Shown here: positions 1-8,373 of the stretch, piece after piece
Numbering within the stretch: the stretch's first letter is position 1
How the letters are laid out: each line of letters starts with the position of its first letter
From: Streptomyces griseiscabiei
GTDB lineage: Bacteria > Actinomycetota > Actinomycetes > Streptomycetales > Streptomycetaceae
Direction of reading: 5' to 3'
DNA length: 64,000 bases
Assembly (NCBI RefSeq): GCF_020010925.1
Contig: NZ_JAGJBZ010000004.1
Coordinates: 124,001 to 188,000 of the forward strand
Program-made: the position numbers and the translations under genes
Notes under the pieces: model-generated
Told to the model about the DNA's origin: nothing
The model's database searches: none
Seen by the model: the letters and a program-made list of their open reading frames with translations, nothing else

Positions 1-1
1 C

Positions 2-439
2 GCACGCGTCCAGCGGCGCGGGCCGTGGATGTGTGTCGACGTCGAGGACGACGGCCAGGGCATCCCGGAGGAGTTGCTGCCGCATGTGTTCGAGCGGTTC
101 GCGCGGGGCGACTCGTCGCGGTCCAGGGCGTCCGGGTCGACCGGCCTCGGCCTCGCCATCGTGCAGGCCGTGGCCGACGCGCACGGCGGTGCCGTGACCG
201 TCGACAGCGTGCCCGGCAGGACCGTGTTCACCGTGCATCTGCCGGCCCTCGGCCGGGACGTGCCGCTGTACGACGACGCCGCCAACTGGCAGCTCGACGA
301 CGCGCAGTACGACGCCGAGCACGACGGTGAGTTCGACGCGGAGTTCGATGCGGAGTTCGACGGAAACGACCTGGTGACCGGCGCAACACGCCCGCAATCG
401 GACTCACAGGCACACCACAGTGTGAGCACACGGGCATAA
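2..439 (+). CDS. Sensor histidine kinase, C-terminal part (5' end outside window)
   Basis: Only the ATP-binding end of the kinase is in the window, and the frame is open from base 2. Visible motifs are the G1 box DDGQGIP with an acidic lead-in, an F-box-like stretch ending HVFERFARGD, and the G2 box GLGLAIV. This is the order seen in EnvZ/PhoR-type HATPase domains, so the protein should transfer phosphate to a response regulator lying left of the window. The last 60 or so residues are unusual: an acidic tail with repeated EFDA units, then a polar end. The stop is followed within 30 bases by the GT2-GtrA gene on the same strand, so the two-component system may be co-transcribed with the glycosyltransferase pair. 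The sensed signal and membrane segments are not visible. Confidence 0.9.
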   Translation, partial: ARVQRRGPWMCVDVEDDGQGIPEELLPHVFERFARGDSSRSRASGSTGLGLAIVQAVADAHGGAVTVDSVPGRTVFTVHLPALGRDVPLYDDAANWQLDDAQYDAEHDGEFDAEFDAEFDGNDLVTGATRPQSDSQAHHSVSTRA

Positions 440-465
440 CAGAGCGGCTCGCGAATGTGGTTGTC

Positions 466-2031
466 ATGCGAACCGACTCTTCTCCCGGCACCCTGCCGGC
501 GCGGGAGCACCTCCCGGCCGGAAACGCCGGTACGCCTGTCCTGGACGTAGTGATCCCCGTCTACAACGAGGAGAAGGACCTCCAGCCGTGCGTGCTCAGA
601 CTGCACGAGCACCTCGCGCGGACGTTCCCGTACGCCTTCCGCATCACGATCGCGGACAACGCGTCCACGGACACCACCCCGCAGGTGGCCGCGCGGCTGG
701 AGGCGCGGCTCCCCGAGGTCAGGTCGTTCCGGCTGGAGCAGAAGGGGCGCGGACGGGCCCTCAGGACCGTGTGGTCCGCGTCCGACGCGCCGGTCCTCGC
801 CTACATGGACGTGGACCTGTCGACCGATCTCAACGCCCTCCTCCCGCTGGTCGCGCCCCTGATCTCCGGTCACTCGGACCTGGCGATCGGCTCCCGGCTC
901 GCCCGCTCCTCGCGGGTGGTGCGGGGCACCAAGCGGGAGTTCATCAGCCGCGCCTACAACCTGATCCTGCGCGGCTCGCTGCAGGCCCGGTTCTCGGACG
1001 CGCAGTGCGGGTTCAAGGCGATACGCCGGGACGTGGCCCAGGTGCTGCTGCCGCTCGTCGAGGACACCGGGTGGTTCTTCGACACCGAGATGCTGGTGCT
1101 GGCGGAGCGCGCCGGGCTCAGGATCCACGAGGTGCCCGTCGACTGGGTCGACGACCCCGACTCGACCGTCCACATCGTGAAGACGGCGACGGACGACCTC
1201 AAGGGTGTGTGGCGGGTCGGCAAGGCCCTCGCCACCGGGTCCCTGTCGCTGGACCGGCTCGCACGGCCGTTCGGGGACGACCCCCGCGACCGTGAGATCC
1301 AGGACGTACCGCGCGGCCTCGCCCGCCAGCTCCTCGGCTTCTGCGTGGTCGGCGGTCTCTCCACCCTCTTCTACCTGCTGCTCTACAGCGGCTTCCGGAC
1401 CTTCTCCGGGTCGCAGATCGCCAACGCGCTCGCGCTGCTGGTCTCGGCGGTCGCCAACACGGCCGCCAACCGGCGCCTGACCTTCGGCGTCCGGGGCCGG
1501 GGCGGGGTCATCAGGCACCAGGCGCAGGGCCTGGTGGTGTTCGGCATCGGTCTCGCCCTCACCAGCGGCTCGCTGGCCGCCCTGAACGCGGCCACCTCCG
1601 ACCCCGCGCACTCCACGGAACTGGCGGTCCTCATCGCCGCCAACCTCGCGGCGACGGTGCTGCGGTTCCTGCTCTTTCGCGCGTGGGTGTTCCCCGAGCG
1701 GCGTGACGGCCTGCCCGCCTCCGCCGAGGGCTCGACCGTCGTCGCCTCGCACCACCCCGTCCCGCACCACACCGCCTCGCCCGTGCACGCGGCCGTCGGG
1801 ACGGTACGTCCGGGACAGCCGGGACCGTACGGCCATCAGGACCGGTTCCAGCCCACGTACACCACGACCGGCGGTACGACGACCGGCGGTACGACGACCG
1901 GCAGCACCACGACCGGCAGTACCACGACCCAGTTCCGCGCCGGTGAAGCCGCGGACCGCACCTGGGGGGACGCGACCATGCGGATGCGGCCGGTGCGCCC
2001 GCACGACCAGGATTCGAGGAACGCACGATGA
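466..2031 (+). CDS. Family 2 glycosyltransferase fused to a GtrA-like membrane domain
   Basis: The first half is a DPM1-like GT-A fold: DVVIPVYNEE near residue 30, DNASTDTT near 65 and a metal-binding DVDLSTD around 115. The second half, about residues 285 to 410, has four hydrophobic segments of the GtrA type (starting LLGFCVVGG), as in enzymes that make or flip polyprenyl-phosphate sugars. The likely role is to load a sugar onto a lipid carrier at the inner face of the membrane. The C-terminal 100 residues are low complexity and include a short run of TTTG(G/S) units encoded by tandem DNA repeats at about 1866-1929. ATG 466 is chosen over GTG 457, but neither has a clear ribosome site. The stop overlaps the next start (ATGA), so the two genes are translationally coupled. 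Sugar and lipid substrates are unknown. Confidence 0.88.
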   Translation: MRTDSSPGTLPAREHLPAGNAGTPVLDVVIPVYNEEKDLQPCVLRLHEHLARTFPYAFRITIADNASTDTTPQVAARLEARLPEVRSFRLEQKGRGRALRTVWSASDAPVLAYMDVDLSTDLNALLPLVAPLISGHSDLAIGSRLARSSRVVRGTKREFISRAYNLILRGSLQARFSDAQCGFKAIRRDVAQVLLPLVEDTGWFFDTEMLVLAERAGLRIHEVPVDWVDDPDSTVHIVKTATDDLKGVWRVGKALATGSLSLDRLARPFGDDPRDREIQDVPRGLARQLLGFCVVGGLSTLFYLLLYSGFRTFSGSQIANALALLVSAVANTAANRRLTFGVRGRGGVIRHQAQGLVVFGIGLALTSGSLAALNAATSDPAHSTELAVLIAANLAATVLRFLLFRAWVFPERRDGLPASAEGSTVVASHHPVPHHTASPVHAAVGTVRPGQPGPYGHQDRFQPTYTTTGGTTTGGTTTGSTTTGSTTTQFRAGEAADRTWGDATMRMRPVRPHDQDSRNAR

Positions 2032-4283
2032 CCACGCAGTTCGATACGACGACGAGCCGGCCGGGGGGTCCCGGCCCCGGGTGGGATCCGTCGACGACGG
2101 CCCGCCAGGAACCGGTGGTTCCGGAGGCGCCCGCCGAGCCCACCGCCCCCGACTCGGGTGAGCCCGGGCAGCCGCTCACCCAGCGGCTGTGGAGAGGCCG
2201 ACCGGAGGACGGCCGGTGGATCCGCCCCGGTTTCCTCCTCACGCTCCTCCTCATCGGCGGCCTCTACACCTGGAACCTCACGGCCTCCGGCTACGCCAAC
2301 TCCTTCTACTCGGCGGCCGTGCAGGCGGGCAGCCAGTCCTGGAAGGCCTTCTTCTTCGGCTCGCTGGACTCCGCCAACGCCATCACCGTCGACAAGCCCC
2401 CGGCCTCCCTCTGGCCGATGGCGCTGTCGGTGCGGCTCTTCGGCCTGAACTCCTTCGCGATCCTGTTCCCGCAGGTCCTGATGGCCGTCGCCACCGCCGG
2501 GGTGCTGTGGGCGGCCGTACGCCGTCGCTTCAACGCCACGGCCGGCTTCCTCACCATGGCGGTGTTCGCGCTCACGCCCGTCGCCGCGCTGATGTTCCGC
2601 TTCAACAACCCGGACGCGGCGCTCGCGCTGCTGATGGCCGCCGCGGTCTACTGCACGCAGCGCGCGATGGAGAAGGCACAGACGAAGTGGCTGGTCTGGG
2701 CGGGTGTCGCCATCGGCCTCGCCTTCCTGGTCAAGACGCTCCAGGCGTTCCTGATCCTGCCGGTCCTCGCACTCGTGTACGTCCTCTTCGCGCCCGCCCC
2801 GGTGAGGAAGCGGGTCGGCCAGGTGCTGCTGGCCGGGCTGGCGATGGTCGTGGCCGGCGGCTGGTGGGTCGCGATCGTGGAGCTGTGGCCCGCGTCCTCC
2901 CGCCCCTACATCGGCGGCTCACAGAACAACTCCTTCCTCGAACTCACCTTCGGCTACAACGGTCTGGGCCGTCTCAACGGCGAGGAGACCGGCAGCGTCG
3001 GCGGCGGAGGCGGCGGTGGCGGCAACTGGGGCGAGACCGGCTGGGACCGGATGTTCAGCTCCTCCATCGGCGGCCAGATCTCCTGGCTGATCCCGGCCGC
3101 GCTGATCCTGCTGGGCGCCGCGATCTGGGCCACCCGGAAGTCGAAGCGCACGGACACCACCCGCGCGGCCTTCCTCCTCTGGGGCGGCTGCCTGCTGATC
3201 ACCATGGTGGTCTTCAGCTTCATGCAGGGCATCTTCCACGAGTACTACACCGTGGCCCTCGCCCCCTACATCGCACCGCTGACCGGTATGGGCGCGGCGC
3301 TGCTCTGGGACCGGCGGACCAAGTTCTGGGCCTCGATCACCATGGCCGCCGCCATGACGGCCACCGCGGTCTGGGGTTACGTCCTCCTCAACCGCTCCTC
3401 CGACTACCTGCCCTGGCTCAAGTGGGTCGTGCTCGTCGGCGGTCTGGTCGCCGCGCTCGGCCTGGTCTTCGTGGCCAGGCTGGGGAGGCAACTGGCCCTG
3501 GCGGTCGTCGGCCTGAGCTTCGTCACGGCACTCGCCGGCCCGACGGCGTACACGCTGACCACCCTCAACGAGGGGCACACCGGCTCGATCGTCACGGCCG
3601 GTCCGTCCACCCGCGGTGGGATGGGCGGCCCCGGCGGCGGTGGCGGCATGGGCGGCGGTCCCGGCGGTGGCGGTATGCCGGGCCAGAACGGTCAGCAGAA
3701 CCAGCAGGGCAACGGCCAGAACCAGCAGGGCGGTCAGAACGGTCAGCAGGGCCAGCAGGGCAACGGCCAGCAGGGCAACGGTCAGATGGGCCGACCCCCG
3801 ACCGGCGGCTTCGGCGGACAGCAGGGCCAGAACAGCCAGCAGGGCCAGGGCAACGGCCAGACCCAGAACGGGGACGGCGGTCGCACGGGTGGCGGCGGAG
3901 GCGGTGGCGGTATGGGCGGCCTGATCAACGGCACCTCCGTCGGCGACGAGGCCAAGGAACTGCTGGAGAAGAACGCCGGTGACTACACCTGGGCCGCCGC
4001 CGCCATCGGCGCCCAGAACGCGGCGAGTTACCAGCTCTCCACCGGCGACCCGGTCATGGCGATCGGTGGCTTCAACGGCACCGACCCGTCCCCGACCCTC
4101 GCGGAGTTCAAGGAGTACGTGGCGGACGGCAAGATCCACTACTTCATCTCCAGCGGCTCCGGCGGCGGCATGGGCGGCAGCGGCGACGGCACCTCCTCGC
4201 AGATCACCTCCTGGGTCCAGGAGAACTTCGAGTCGGTGACGGTGGACGGCACGACGTTCTACGACCTGACGCAGGCGAAGTAG
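2028..4283 (+). CDS. GT39/ArnT-like membrane mannosyltransferase (YkcB-like)
   Basis: A 751-residue polytopic membrane protein of the PMT/ArnT family. After a disordered N-terminus of about 60 residues come many hydrophobic segments. The first extracellular loop carries the acidic pair typical of these lipid-phosphate-sugar-dependent transferases (SLDSANAITVDKPPAS). A long stretch at about residues 520-640 is almost purely Gly, Gln and Asn. It is followed by a compact soluble C-terminal domain of about 120 residues that ends in YDLTQAK. The gene starts inside the stop of the GT2-GtrA gene. The usual model is that the GT2 partner makes polyprenyl-phosphate sugar and this enzyme transfers it outside the membrane. 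The acceptor (protein, polymer or lipid) cannot be inferred. A strong hairpin lies 20 bases downstream. Confidence 0.88.
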   Translation: MTTQFDTTTSRPGGPGPGWDPSTTARQEPVVPEAPAEPTAPDSGEPGQPLTQRLWRGRPEDGRWIRPGFLLTLLLIGGLYTWNLTASGYANSFYSAAVQAGSQSWKAFFFGSLDSANAITVDKPPASLWPMALSVRLFGLNSFAILFPQVLMAVATAGVLWAAVRRRFNATAGFLTMAVFALTPVAALMFRFNNPDAALALLMAAAVYCTQRAMEKAQTKWLVWAGVAIGLAFLVKTLQAFLILPVLALVYVLFAPAPVRKRVGQVLLAGLAMVVAGGWWVAIVELWPASSRPYIGGSQNNSFLELTFGYNGLGRLNGEETGSVGGGGGGGGNWGETGWDRMFSSSIGGQISWLIPAALILLGAAIWATRKSKRTDTTRAAFLLWGGCLLITMVVFSFMQGIFHEYYTVALAPYIAPLTGMGAALLWDRRTKFWASITMAAAMTATAVWGYVLLNRSSDYLPWLKWVVLVGGLVAALGLVFVARLGRQLALAVVGLSFVTALAGPTAYTLTTLNEGHTGSIVTAGPSTRGGMGGPGGGGGMGGGPGGGGMPGQNGQQNQQGNGQNQQGGQNGQQGQQGNGQQGNGQMGRPPTGGFGGQQGQNSQQGQGNGQTQNGDGGRTGGGGGGGGMGGLINGTSVGDEAKELLEKNAGDYTWAAAAIGAQNAASYQLSTGDPVMAIGGFNGTDPSPTLAEFKEYVADGKIHYFISSGSGGGMGGSGDGTSSQITSWVQENFESVTVDGTTFYDLTQAK

Positions 4284-4303
4284 CGCCGGACGCGTCATGA
4301 GCG

Positions 4304-4349
4304 GGGCGGTGGCCCGGGGTGCGGACGAACCCCCGGGCCACCGCCCTTT
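4304..4349 (+). terminator. Rho-independent-like terminator after the glycosyltransferase operon
   Basis: A perfect 16-base-pair stem (4304-4319 with 4331-4346) and an 11-base loop, followed by TTT. It starts 20 bases after the stop codon and separates the glycosyltransferases from the MFS promoter. Confidence 0.85.
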
Positions 4350-4372
4350 CGCGCCACCACCTCTCGTGCGCC

Positions 4373-4419
4373 ATGACAGCACGAGCTGTACGCCGTATAA
4401 GAACTGATCTACGGTGTAC
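4373..4419 (+). promoter_or_regulatory. Promoter and probable TetR operator of the MFS exporter
   Basis: ATGACA (4373-4378) and TATAAG (4396-4401), 17 bases apart, fit a sigma-70-type promoter. An inverted repeat GTACGCCGTA (4388-4397) and TACGGTGTAC (4410-4419), with a 12-base spacer and one mismatch, covers the -10 region and the expected start of transcription. A bound dimer there would block initiation. The TetR gene just downstream of the exporter is the obvious candidate ligand-responsive repressor. The layout also suggests an almost leaderless mRNA beginning close to ATG 4423. Confidence 0.75.
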
Positions 4420-4422
4420 AAC

Positions 4423-5925
4423 ATGTCGACCCCCACCACCCCCTCCACCCTCACCACCCAAGGGCACCCCCAGCGCTGGCTGATCCTCGGCGTCATCTGT
4501 CTCGCGCAGCTCACCGTGCTGCTGGACAACACCGTGCTGAACGTGGCGATCCCCTCCCTCACCGAGGAGTTGGGGGCGGCCACCTCGGACATCCAGTGGA
4601 TGATCAACGCGTACTCGCTGGTGCAGTCGGGCCTGCTGCTCACCGCGGGCAGCGCGGCCGACCGCTACGGCCGCAAGAAGATGCTGATCGCGGGCCTGGT
4701 GCTGTTCGGCATCGGCTCGCTGGCGGCCGGACTCGCCCAGTCCACCGGGCAGTTGATCGCCGCGCGGGCCGGGATGGGCGTGGGCGGCGCGCTGCTGCTC
4801 ACCACGACCCTGGCCGTCGCCATGCAGATCTTCGCGCCCGGCGAGCAGCCGAAGGCGATCGGCATCTGGGCGGCGGTCAACGCGCTCGGCTTCGCGGCCG
4901 GTCCCCTCCTCGGCGGCTTCATGCTCAGCCACTTCTGGTGGGGCGCCATCTTCCTGGTCAACCTGCCGGTCGTGGCGCTGGGCCTGGTCGCCGTGATCGC
5001 CCTGGTCCCCGAGTCGAAGAACCCCCAGGGAGACCGGCCGGACCTGCTGGGCGCGCTGCTGTCGACGATTGGTATGACGGCCCTGGTCTACGCGATCATC
5101 TCGGGCCCCGAGCACGGCTGGACGTCCGGCCCGGTGCTCGCCACGGCCGCCGTCGCCGTGGTCGTCCTCGCGGCCTTCGCGTACTGGGAGAGCCGTATCC
5201 CGTATCCGATGCTCGACCCGCACTTCTTCCGCGACCGGCGGTTCACGGGTGCCGTCTCCGGGGCCGTCCTCATCACCTTCGGCATGGGCGGCGCGCTGTT
5301 CCTGCTGACCCAGCACCTGCAATTCGTCCTCGGCTACGACGCGTTGGAGGCGGGCCTGCGGATCGCTCCGCTGGCGCTCACCGTGGTCGTGCTCAACTTC
5401 TCCGGGCTGTCGGCGAAGTGGACGGCGAAGCTCGGGATGCCGGTGTCGATCGCGCTGGGGATGGTGCTGATGTCCGGCGGGCTGGTCTCCGTAGCCACGA
5501 TGGCCTCCGGCGGTTACGCCGGGACTCTGCTCGGGCTGGTGCTCATCGGGGTGGGCTGTGCGGTGGCCAACCCCGCGATGGCGCACGCGATCATGAGCTC
5601 GATCCCGCCGGCCAAGGCGGGGGTGGGGGCCGGGATCAACGGCACGCTCGCGGAGTTCGGCACCGGGTTGGGGGTGGCCGTGCTGGGGGCGGTGCTCAAC
5701 TCCCGGTTCGCGGCGCTGGTCTCCGTGTCGGCGGCGTCCTTGCCGGCGGCGCTGGCGGCCGCGGACACGGCCGGGGAGCGGGCCGCGGTGATGTCCGCGT
5801 TCTCCTCCGGGCTGGAGACGAGTCTGCTGGTGGGGGCCGTGGCCGTGCTGCTCGGGGGGCTGGTGGCGGCGGGGCTGCTGCGCAGGGCGGAGCGGGCCGG
5901 GGCGGAGTTGGTGGTCGCCTCCTAG
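4423..5925 (+). CDS. MFS transporter, DHA2 (EmrB/QacA-like) drug:proton antiporter
   Basis: About 500 residues with 14 predicted membrane segments. The family signatures are present: motif A in the first cytoplasmic loop (SAADRYGRKK) and motif C in the fifth segment (GFAAGPLLGG). The first segment carries LLDNTVLNVAIPSL, the usual D1 motif of the 14-segment drug exporters. ATG 4423 is preferred to GTG 4414 because the GTG lies inside the probable operator. There is no Shine-Dalgarno sequence, consistent with a leaderless transcript. It probably exports a toxic or self-made small molecule; the substrate is unknown. A TetR gene follows 134 bases after the stop in the same direction. Confidence 0.9.
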   Translation: MSTPTTPSTLTTQGHPQRWLILGVICLAQLTVLLDNTVLNVAIPSLTEELGAATSDIQWMINAYSLVQSGLLLTAGSAADRYGRKKMLIAGLVLFGIGSLAAGLAQSTGQLIAARAGMGVGGALLLTTTLAVAMQIFAPGEQPKAIGIWAAVNALGFAAGPLLGGFMLSHFWWGAIFLVNLPVVALGLVAVIALVPESKNPQGDRPDLLGALLSTIGMTALVYAIISGPEHGWTSGPVLATAAVAVVVLAAFAYWESRIPYPMLDPHFFRDRRFTGAVSGAVLITFGMGGALFLLTQHLQFVLGYDALEAGLRIAPLALTVVVLNFSGLSAKWTAKLGMPVSIALGMVLMSGGLVSVATMASGGYAGTLLGLVLIGVGCAVANPAMAHAIMSSIPPAKAGVGAGINGTLAEFGTGLGVAVLGAVLNSRFAALVSVSAASLPAALAAADTAGERAAVMSAFSSGLETSLLVGAVAVLLGGLVAAGLLRRAERAGAELVVAS

Positions 5926-5978
5926 CTCGGGGGGTGCTGTGGTCCGGCGGGTGCGGGTGCGGGTGCGGCGTGGTTGTT

Positions 5979-5998
5979 CGCGCAGTTCCCCGCGCCCC
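5979..5998. repeat. Dispersed GC-rich intergenic element, copy 1
   Basis: The core CGCGCAGTTCCCCGCGCCCC lies between the MFS gene and its tetR. The same core recurs in this window near 11893, 12248 (inverted), 13777 (degenerate, inverted), 20554, 56266 (inverted) and 60778 (inverted), always outside genes. Confidence 0.7.
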
Positions 5999-6059
5999 CT
6001 GACGGGGCGCTCCCCGCCTAGCATCGTCACCAGTGGCGGAACGTCTCGGAAGGTGCGTC

Positions 6060-6812
6060 ATGGTGAAGGGGTCCGGTCGGGCCAGCGTCTGGCTGGAGGG
6101 CACGGCGGGGAAGGCGCGGCCCGGGCGGGGCGGGCAGCCGTCCGGGCTGGACCGGGAGCGGATCACCGCGGCGGCCGTGCGGCTGCTGGACGCCGAGGGG
6201 CTGGCCAGGTTCTCGATGCGGCGGCTGGCGGCCGAGCTGAACGTGACGGCGATGTCGGTCTACTGGTACGTGGACACCAAGGACGACCTGCTGGAACTGG
6301 CCCTCGATCAGGTCTTCGACGAGCTGCGGCTGCCCCCGGCCGACTCCGGCGAGGACTGGCGGGACCAACTGCGCACCCTGGCCGGGGAGTACCGGGCGGT
6401 CCTGGTCCGCCACCCCTGGGTGTCGCCCCTCGCCGGCACCTTCCTCAACATCGGCCCGCACGCGCTGGACTTCTCACTCGCCGTGCAGCGCGTGATCCGC
6501 CGCACCGGCCTGCCCGCGCGGGGCCAGGCCGGGGCCATCTCGGCCGTCTCCCAGTTCGTGTACGGATTCGGCACCATCGAGGGCCACTTCGTGCAGCGCT
6601 GCGCCACGGCCGGCATGACCCAGGAGCAGTACTTCCGGGACGCCATGAGCGCGGTGTCCGACTCCCTCGAACCCCATGAGGTCATCCAGCACTCCGCGGA
6701 CCTCATGGAGGCCCGCGGCGGCGAGACCGTCGAGGAGATGCGCGAACGCGACTTCGGCTACGCCCTGGACACCCTGATCGCCGGCATCGAGGTGATGGCC
6801 CGGCGCGGCTGA
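6060..6812 (+). CDS. TetR-family transcriptional repressor (TetR_C class)
   Basis: A 250-residue regulator. The N-terminal helix-turn-helix is clear: RERITAAAVRLLDAEGLARF, then MRRLAAELNVTAMSVYWYV and DTKDDLLELALD, the standard TetR recognition helix and following helix. The C-terminal half resembles the ligand-binding domain of TetR itself and related repressors. ATG 6060 is chosen because GGAAGG lies about 7 bases upstream. The gene follows the DHA2 exporter, and the exporter promoter carries a fitting inverted repeat, so it most likely represses that exporter until an inducer binds. Inducer unknown. Confidence 0.9.
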   Translation: MVKGSGRASVWLEGTAGKARPGRGGQPSGLDRERITAAAVRLLDAEGLARFSMRRLAAELNVTAMSVYWYVDTKDDLLELALDQVFDELRLPPADSGEDWRDQLRTLAGEYRAVLVRHPWVSPLAGTFLNIGPHALDFSLAVQRVIRRTGLPARGQAGAISAVSQFVYGFGTIEGHFVQRCATAGMTQEQYFRDAMSAVSDSLEPHEVIQHSADLMEARGGETVEEMRERDFGYALDTLIAGIEVMARRG

Positions 6813-6856
6813 CCCCTGCCGTCCGCCTGTTCCCCGTCCTCCTGCCCCCCGTCCGC

Positions 6857-7327
6857 CTACTCCCCGTCCACCAGCCGCGCCGGGAACCCGCCCGTCGCCA
6901 CCGGCCCCCACTTCACCGGCGTGACCCGGATGATCGACTTGCCCTGCTTGACCATCGCCTCCCGGTACTCGTCCCAGTCCGGGTGCTCACCCGAGATGTT
7001 CCGGAAGTACTCGACCAGGGGCTCGACCGAGTCGGGGGAGTCGATGACCTCGGCCGTGCCGTCGACCTGGACCCAGGGGCCGTTCCAGTCGTCGCTCAGC
7101 ACGACCACGCTGACGCGCTCGTCCCGCTTGGCGTTACGGGTCTTGGCGCGCTCGGGGTACGTGGAGACCACGATCCGGCCCGAGTCGTCGACGCCGCAGG
7201 TCAGCGGGGAGGCCTGAGGGCTGCCGTCGGCCCGCCGGGTGAGCAGCAGGGCCCGGTGCCGGGGGCGTACGAAGTCGAGCAGCTCTTCGAGGGAGACCGA
7301 GGTGTTGGTCGCGATGTACGGTGCCAT
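6857..7327 (-). CDS. PPOX-class F420/FMN-dependent oxidoreductase-like protein
   Basis: A 156-residue split-barrel protein of the pyridoxamine-phosphate-oxidase-like superfamily, close to the mycobacterial Rv1155 type. Supporting stretches are HRALLLTRRADGSPQ, the strand pair around GRIVVSTYPERAKTRN (phosphate and deazaflavin contacts in this family) and VQVDGTAEVIDSPD. It probably binds F420 or FMN and reduces a small substrate; which cofactor cannot be read from sequence. The start is ATG 7327. No ribosome site is seen, and TACGCT about 10 bases upstream suggests a short or leaderless mRNA. It converges on the tetR gene with a gap of 44 bases. Confidence 0.85.
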   Translation of the reverse strand: MAPYIATNTSVSLEELLDFVRPRHRALLLTRRADGSPQASPLTCGVDDSGRIVVSTYPERAKTRNAKRDERVSVVVLSDDWNGPWVQVDGTAEVIDSPDSVEPLVEYFRNISGEHPDWDEYREAMVKQGKSIIRVTPVKWGPVATGGFPARLVDGE

Positions 7328-7393
7328 GGCGGCCAGCGTAGGCCCTCACCCGGCCCCTGAGCCTGACCCTGCCGTGCGTACCCAGACCGGGCC

Positions 7394-8221
7394 CTAGCCG
7401 GGCGGCAGCCCCTCGCCCCGCACCGCCTGCACGTCCAGCTCCACCCTCAGCGTCGTACCGATCGCCGCGATCCCCGCCTGCACCACCTGGTTGTAGTTCA
7501 TGGCGAAGTCCTCGCGGCGGAGTTCGGTGGTGGCCCGGAAGGCCGCGCGGGTGCCGCCCCAGGGGTCCGCGCCGGTGCCGAGGTGGGCGAGGTCCAGGTC
7601 GACCGGGCGTACGACCCCGCGCATGGTCAGCTCGCCGTGGACGGTCCAGCGGTCGGGGCCGGCCGGGGTGAGGCCGGTCGAGACGTAGGTGATCTCGGGG
7701 TGCCGTTCGACGTCCAGGAAGTCCGGGGAGCGCAGATGCCGGTCCCGGGTGGCGTTCCCGGTGTCGATCGACGCGGCCCGGATCACCGCCTCCACCCGGG
7801 ACTTGGTCCCCTCGTCCGGGGCCGGGGCGATCTCGATCGAGGCCGAGAAGTCGGTGAACCGGCCGTGGACGCTGGAGATCCCGAGGTGCCGGGCGAGGGC
7901 GGCGACGGACGAGTGGGCCGGGTCGACGGTCCAGGGACCGGGCGGCGGCAGTTCCGCACCGCCGAGCCGGGTCAGCGTGACCGTGCCGACCTCCGCCCGC
8001 CCGCTCGCCGTGACCAGGGCGCCCGCGGCGTACGGCGCGTGGCCGACCGCCGTGACGATCACCGTGTACGCGCCGGGCGCGAGCGGCGTCGAGTCGTGCA
8101 CGCCCCCTTCGGCGTCCGCCTCGGCCCGCAGCACCTGCGTACCGGTCATGTCGGTCACCGTGACGACCGCGTGCGCCACGGCCCATCCGTCCCGGGTGCG
8201 AACCCTCGCGGTCAGTCCCAT
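7394..8221 (-). CDS. YceI-family protein with N-terminal carboxypeptidase-regulatory-like domain
   Basis: A 275-residue protein. Residues 1-95 form one beta-sandwich module of the carboxypeptidase-regulatory/Cna-B type, recognisable by PLAPGAYTVIVTAVGHAPYA near residue 60. Residues 110-270 are a YceI lipocalin-like barrel (TVDPAHSSVAALARHLGISS, TRDRHLRSPDFLDVERHPEI, FAMNYNQ), a fold that binds polyisoprenoid-type lipids. ATG 8221 has AGGAGTGGG upstream. No signal peptide is visible, so it is probably cytoplasmic or membrane-associated. It is the last gene of a marR-MFS-yceI set, and its first domain resembles the modules at the end of the MFS protein. Confidence 0.87.
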   Translation of the reverse strand: MGLTARVRTRDGWAVAHAVVTVTDMTGTQVLRAEADAEGGVHDSTPLAPGAYTVIVTAVGHAPYAAGALVTASGRAEVGTVTLTRLGGAELPPPGPWTVDPAHSSVAALARHLGISSVHGRFTDFSASIEIAPAPDEGTKSRVEAVIRAASIDTGNATRDRHLRSPDFLDVERHPEITYVSTGLTPAGPDRWTVHGELTMRGVVRPVDLDLAHLGTGADPWGGTRAAFRATTELRREDFAMNYNQVVQAGIAAIGTTLRVELDVQAVRGEGLPPG

Positions 8222-8246
8222 GTCCGTCCCACTCCTCAAACGTGCG

Positions 8247-8283
8247 ACCGGCCGGTGGAGCGGGGGTGGCTCCACCGGCCGGT
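8247..8283 (-). terminator. Strong hairpin between MFS and yceI genes
   Basis: A perfect 15-base-pair stem (8247-8261 with 8269-8283) with a 7-base loop and no T-run. It may end or attenuate the MFS transcript before yceI, or protect its 3' end. The yceI ribosome site begins about 15 bases beyond it. Confidence 0.65.
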
Positions 8284-8300
8284 GGTTCGGCTGTCAGCCG

Positions 8301-8373
8301 TTCGAACTACTCGCTTTCGAGCTGCTCGTCTTCGAACTGCTCGTCCTCGAACTACTCGTCCTCGAACTACTCG
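8301..8373 (-). repeat. 15-bp tandem repeat overlapping the end of the MFS gene
   Basis: Nearly five direct copies of a 15-base unit (8301, 8316, 8331, 8346 and 8361). On the minus strand, in the frame of the MFS gene, the units read Phe-Glu-Asp-Glu-(Gln or stop). The gene ends at the TAG in the first unit (8367-8369). Later units carry TAG (8352), CAG (8337), CAG (8322) and TAG (8307) at the same place. Confidence 0.8.

Noticed and set aside
2919..4643. A 574-codon minus-strand frame across the GT39 gene
   Set aside because: It is made largely of the complement of the Gly/Gln repeats and crosses a strong terminator.
8301..8373. The 15-base repeat as a CRISPR-like array
   Set aside because: The units are contiguous with no spacers and are in frame with the MFS gene.
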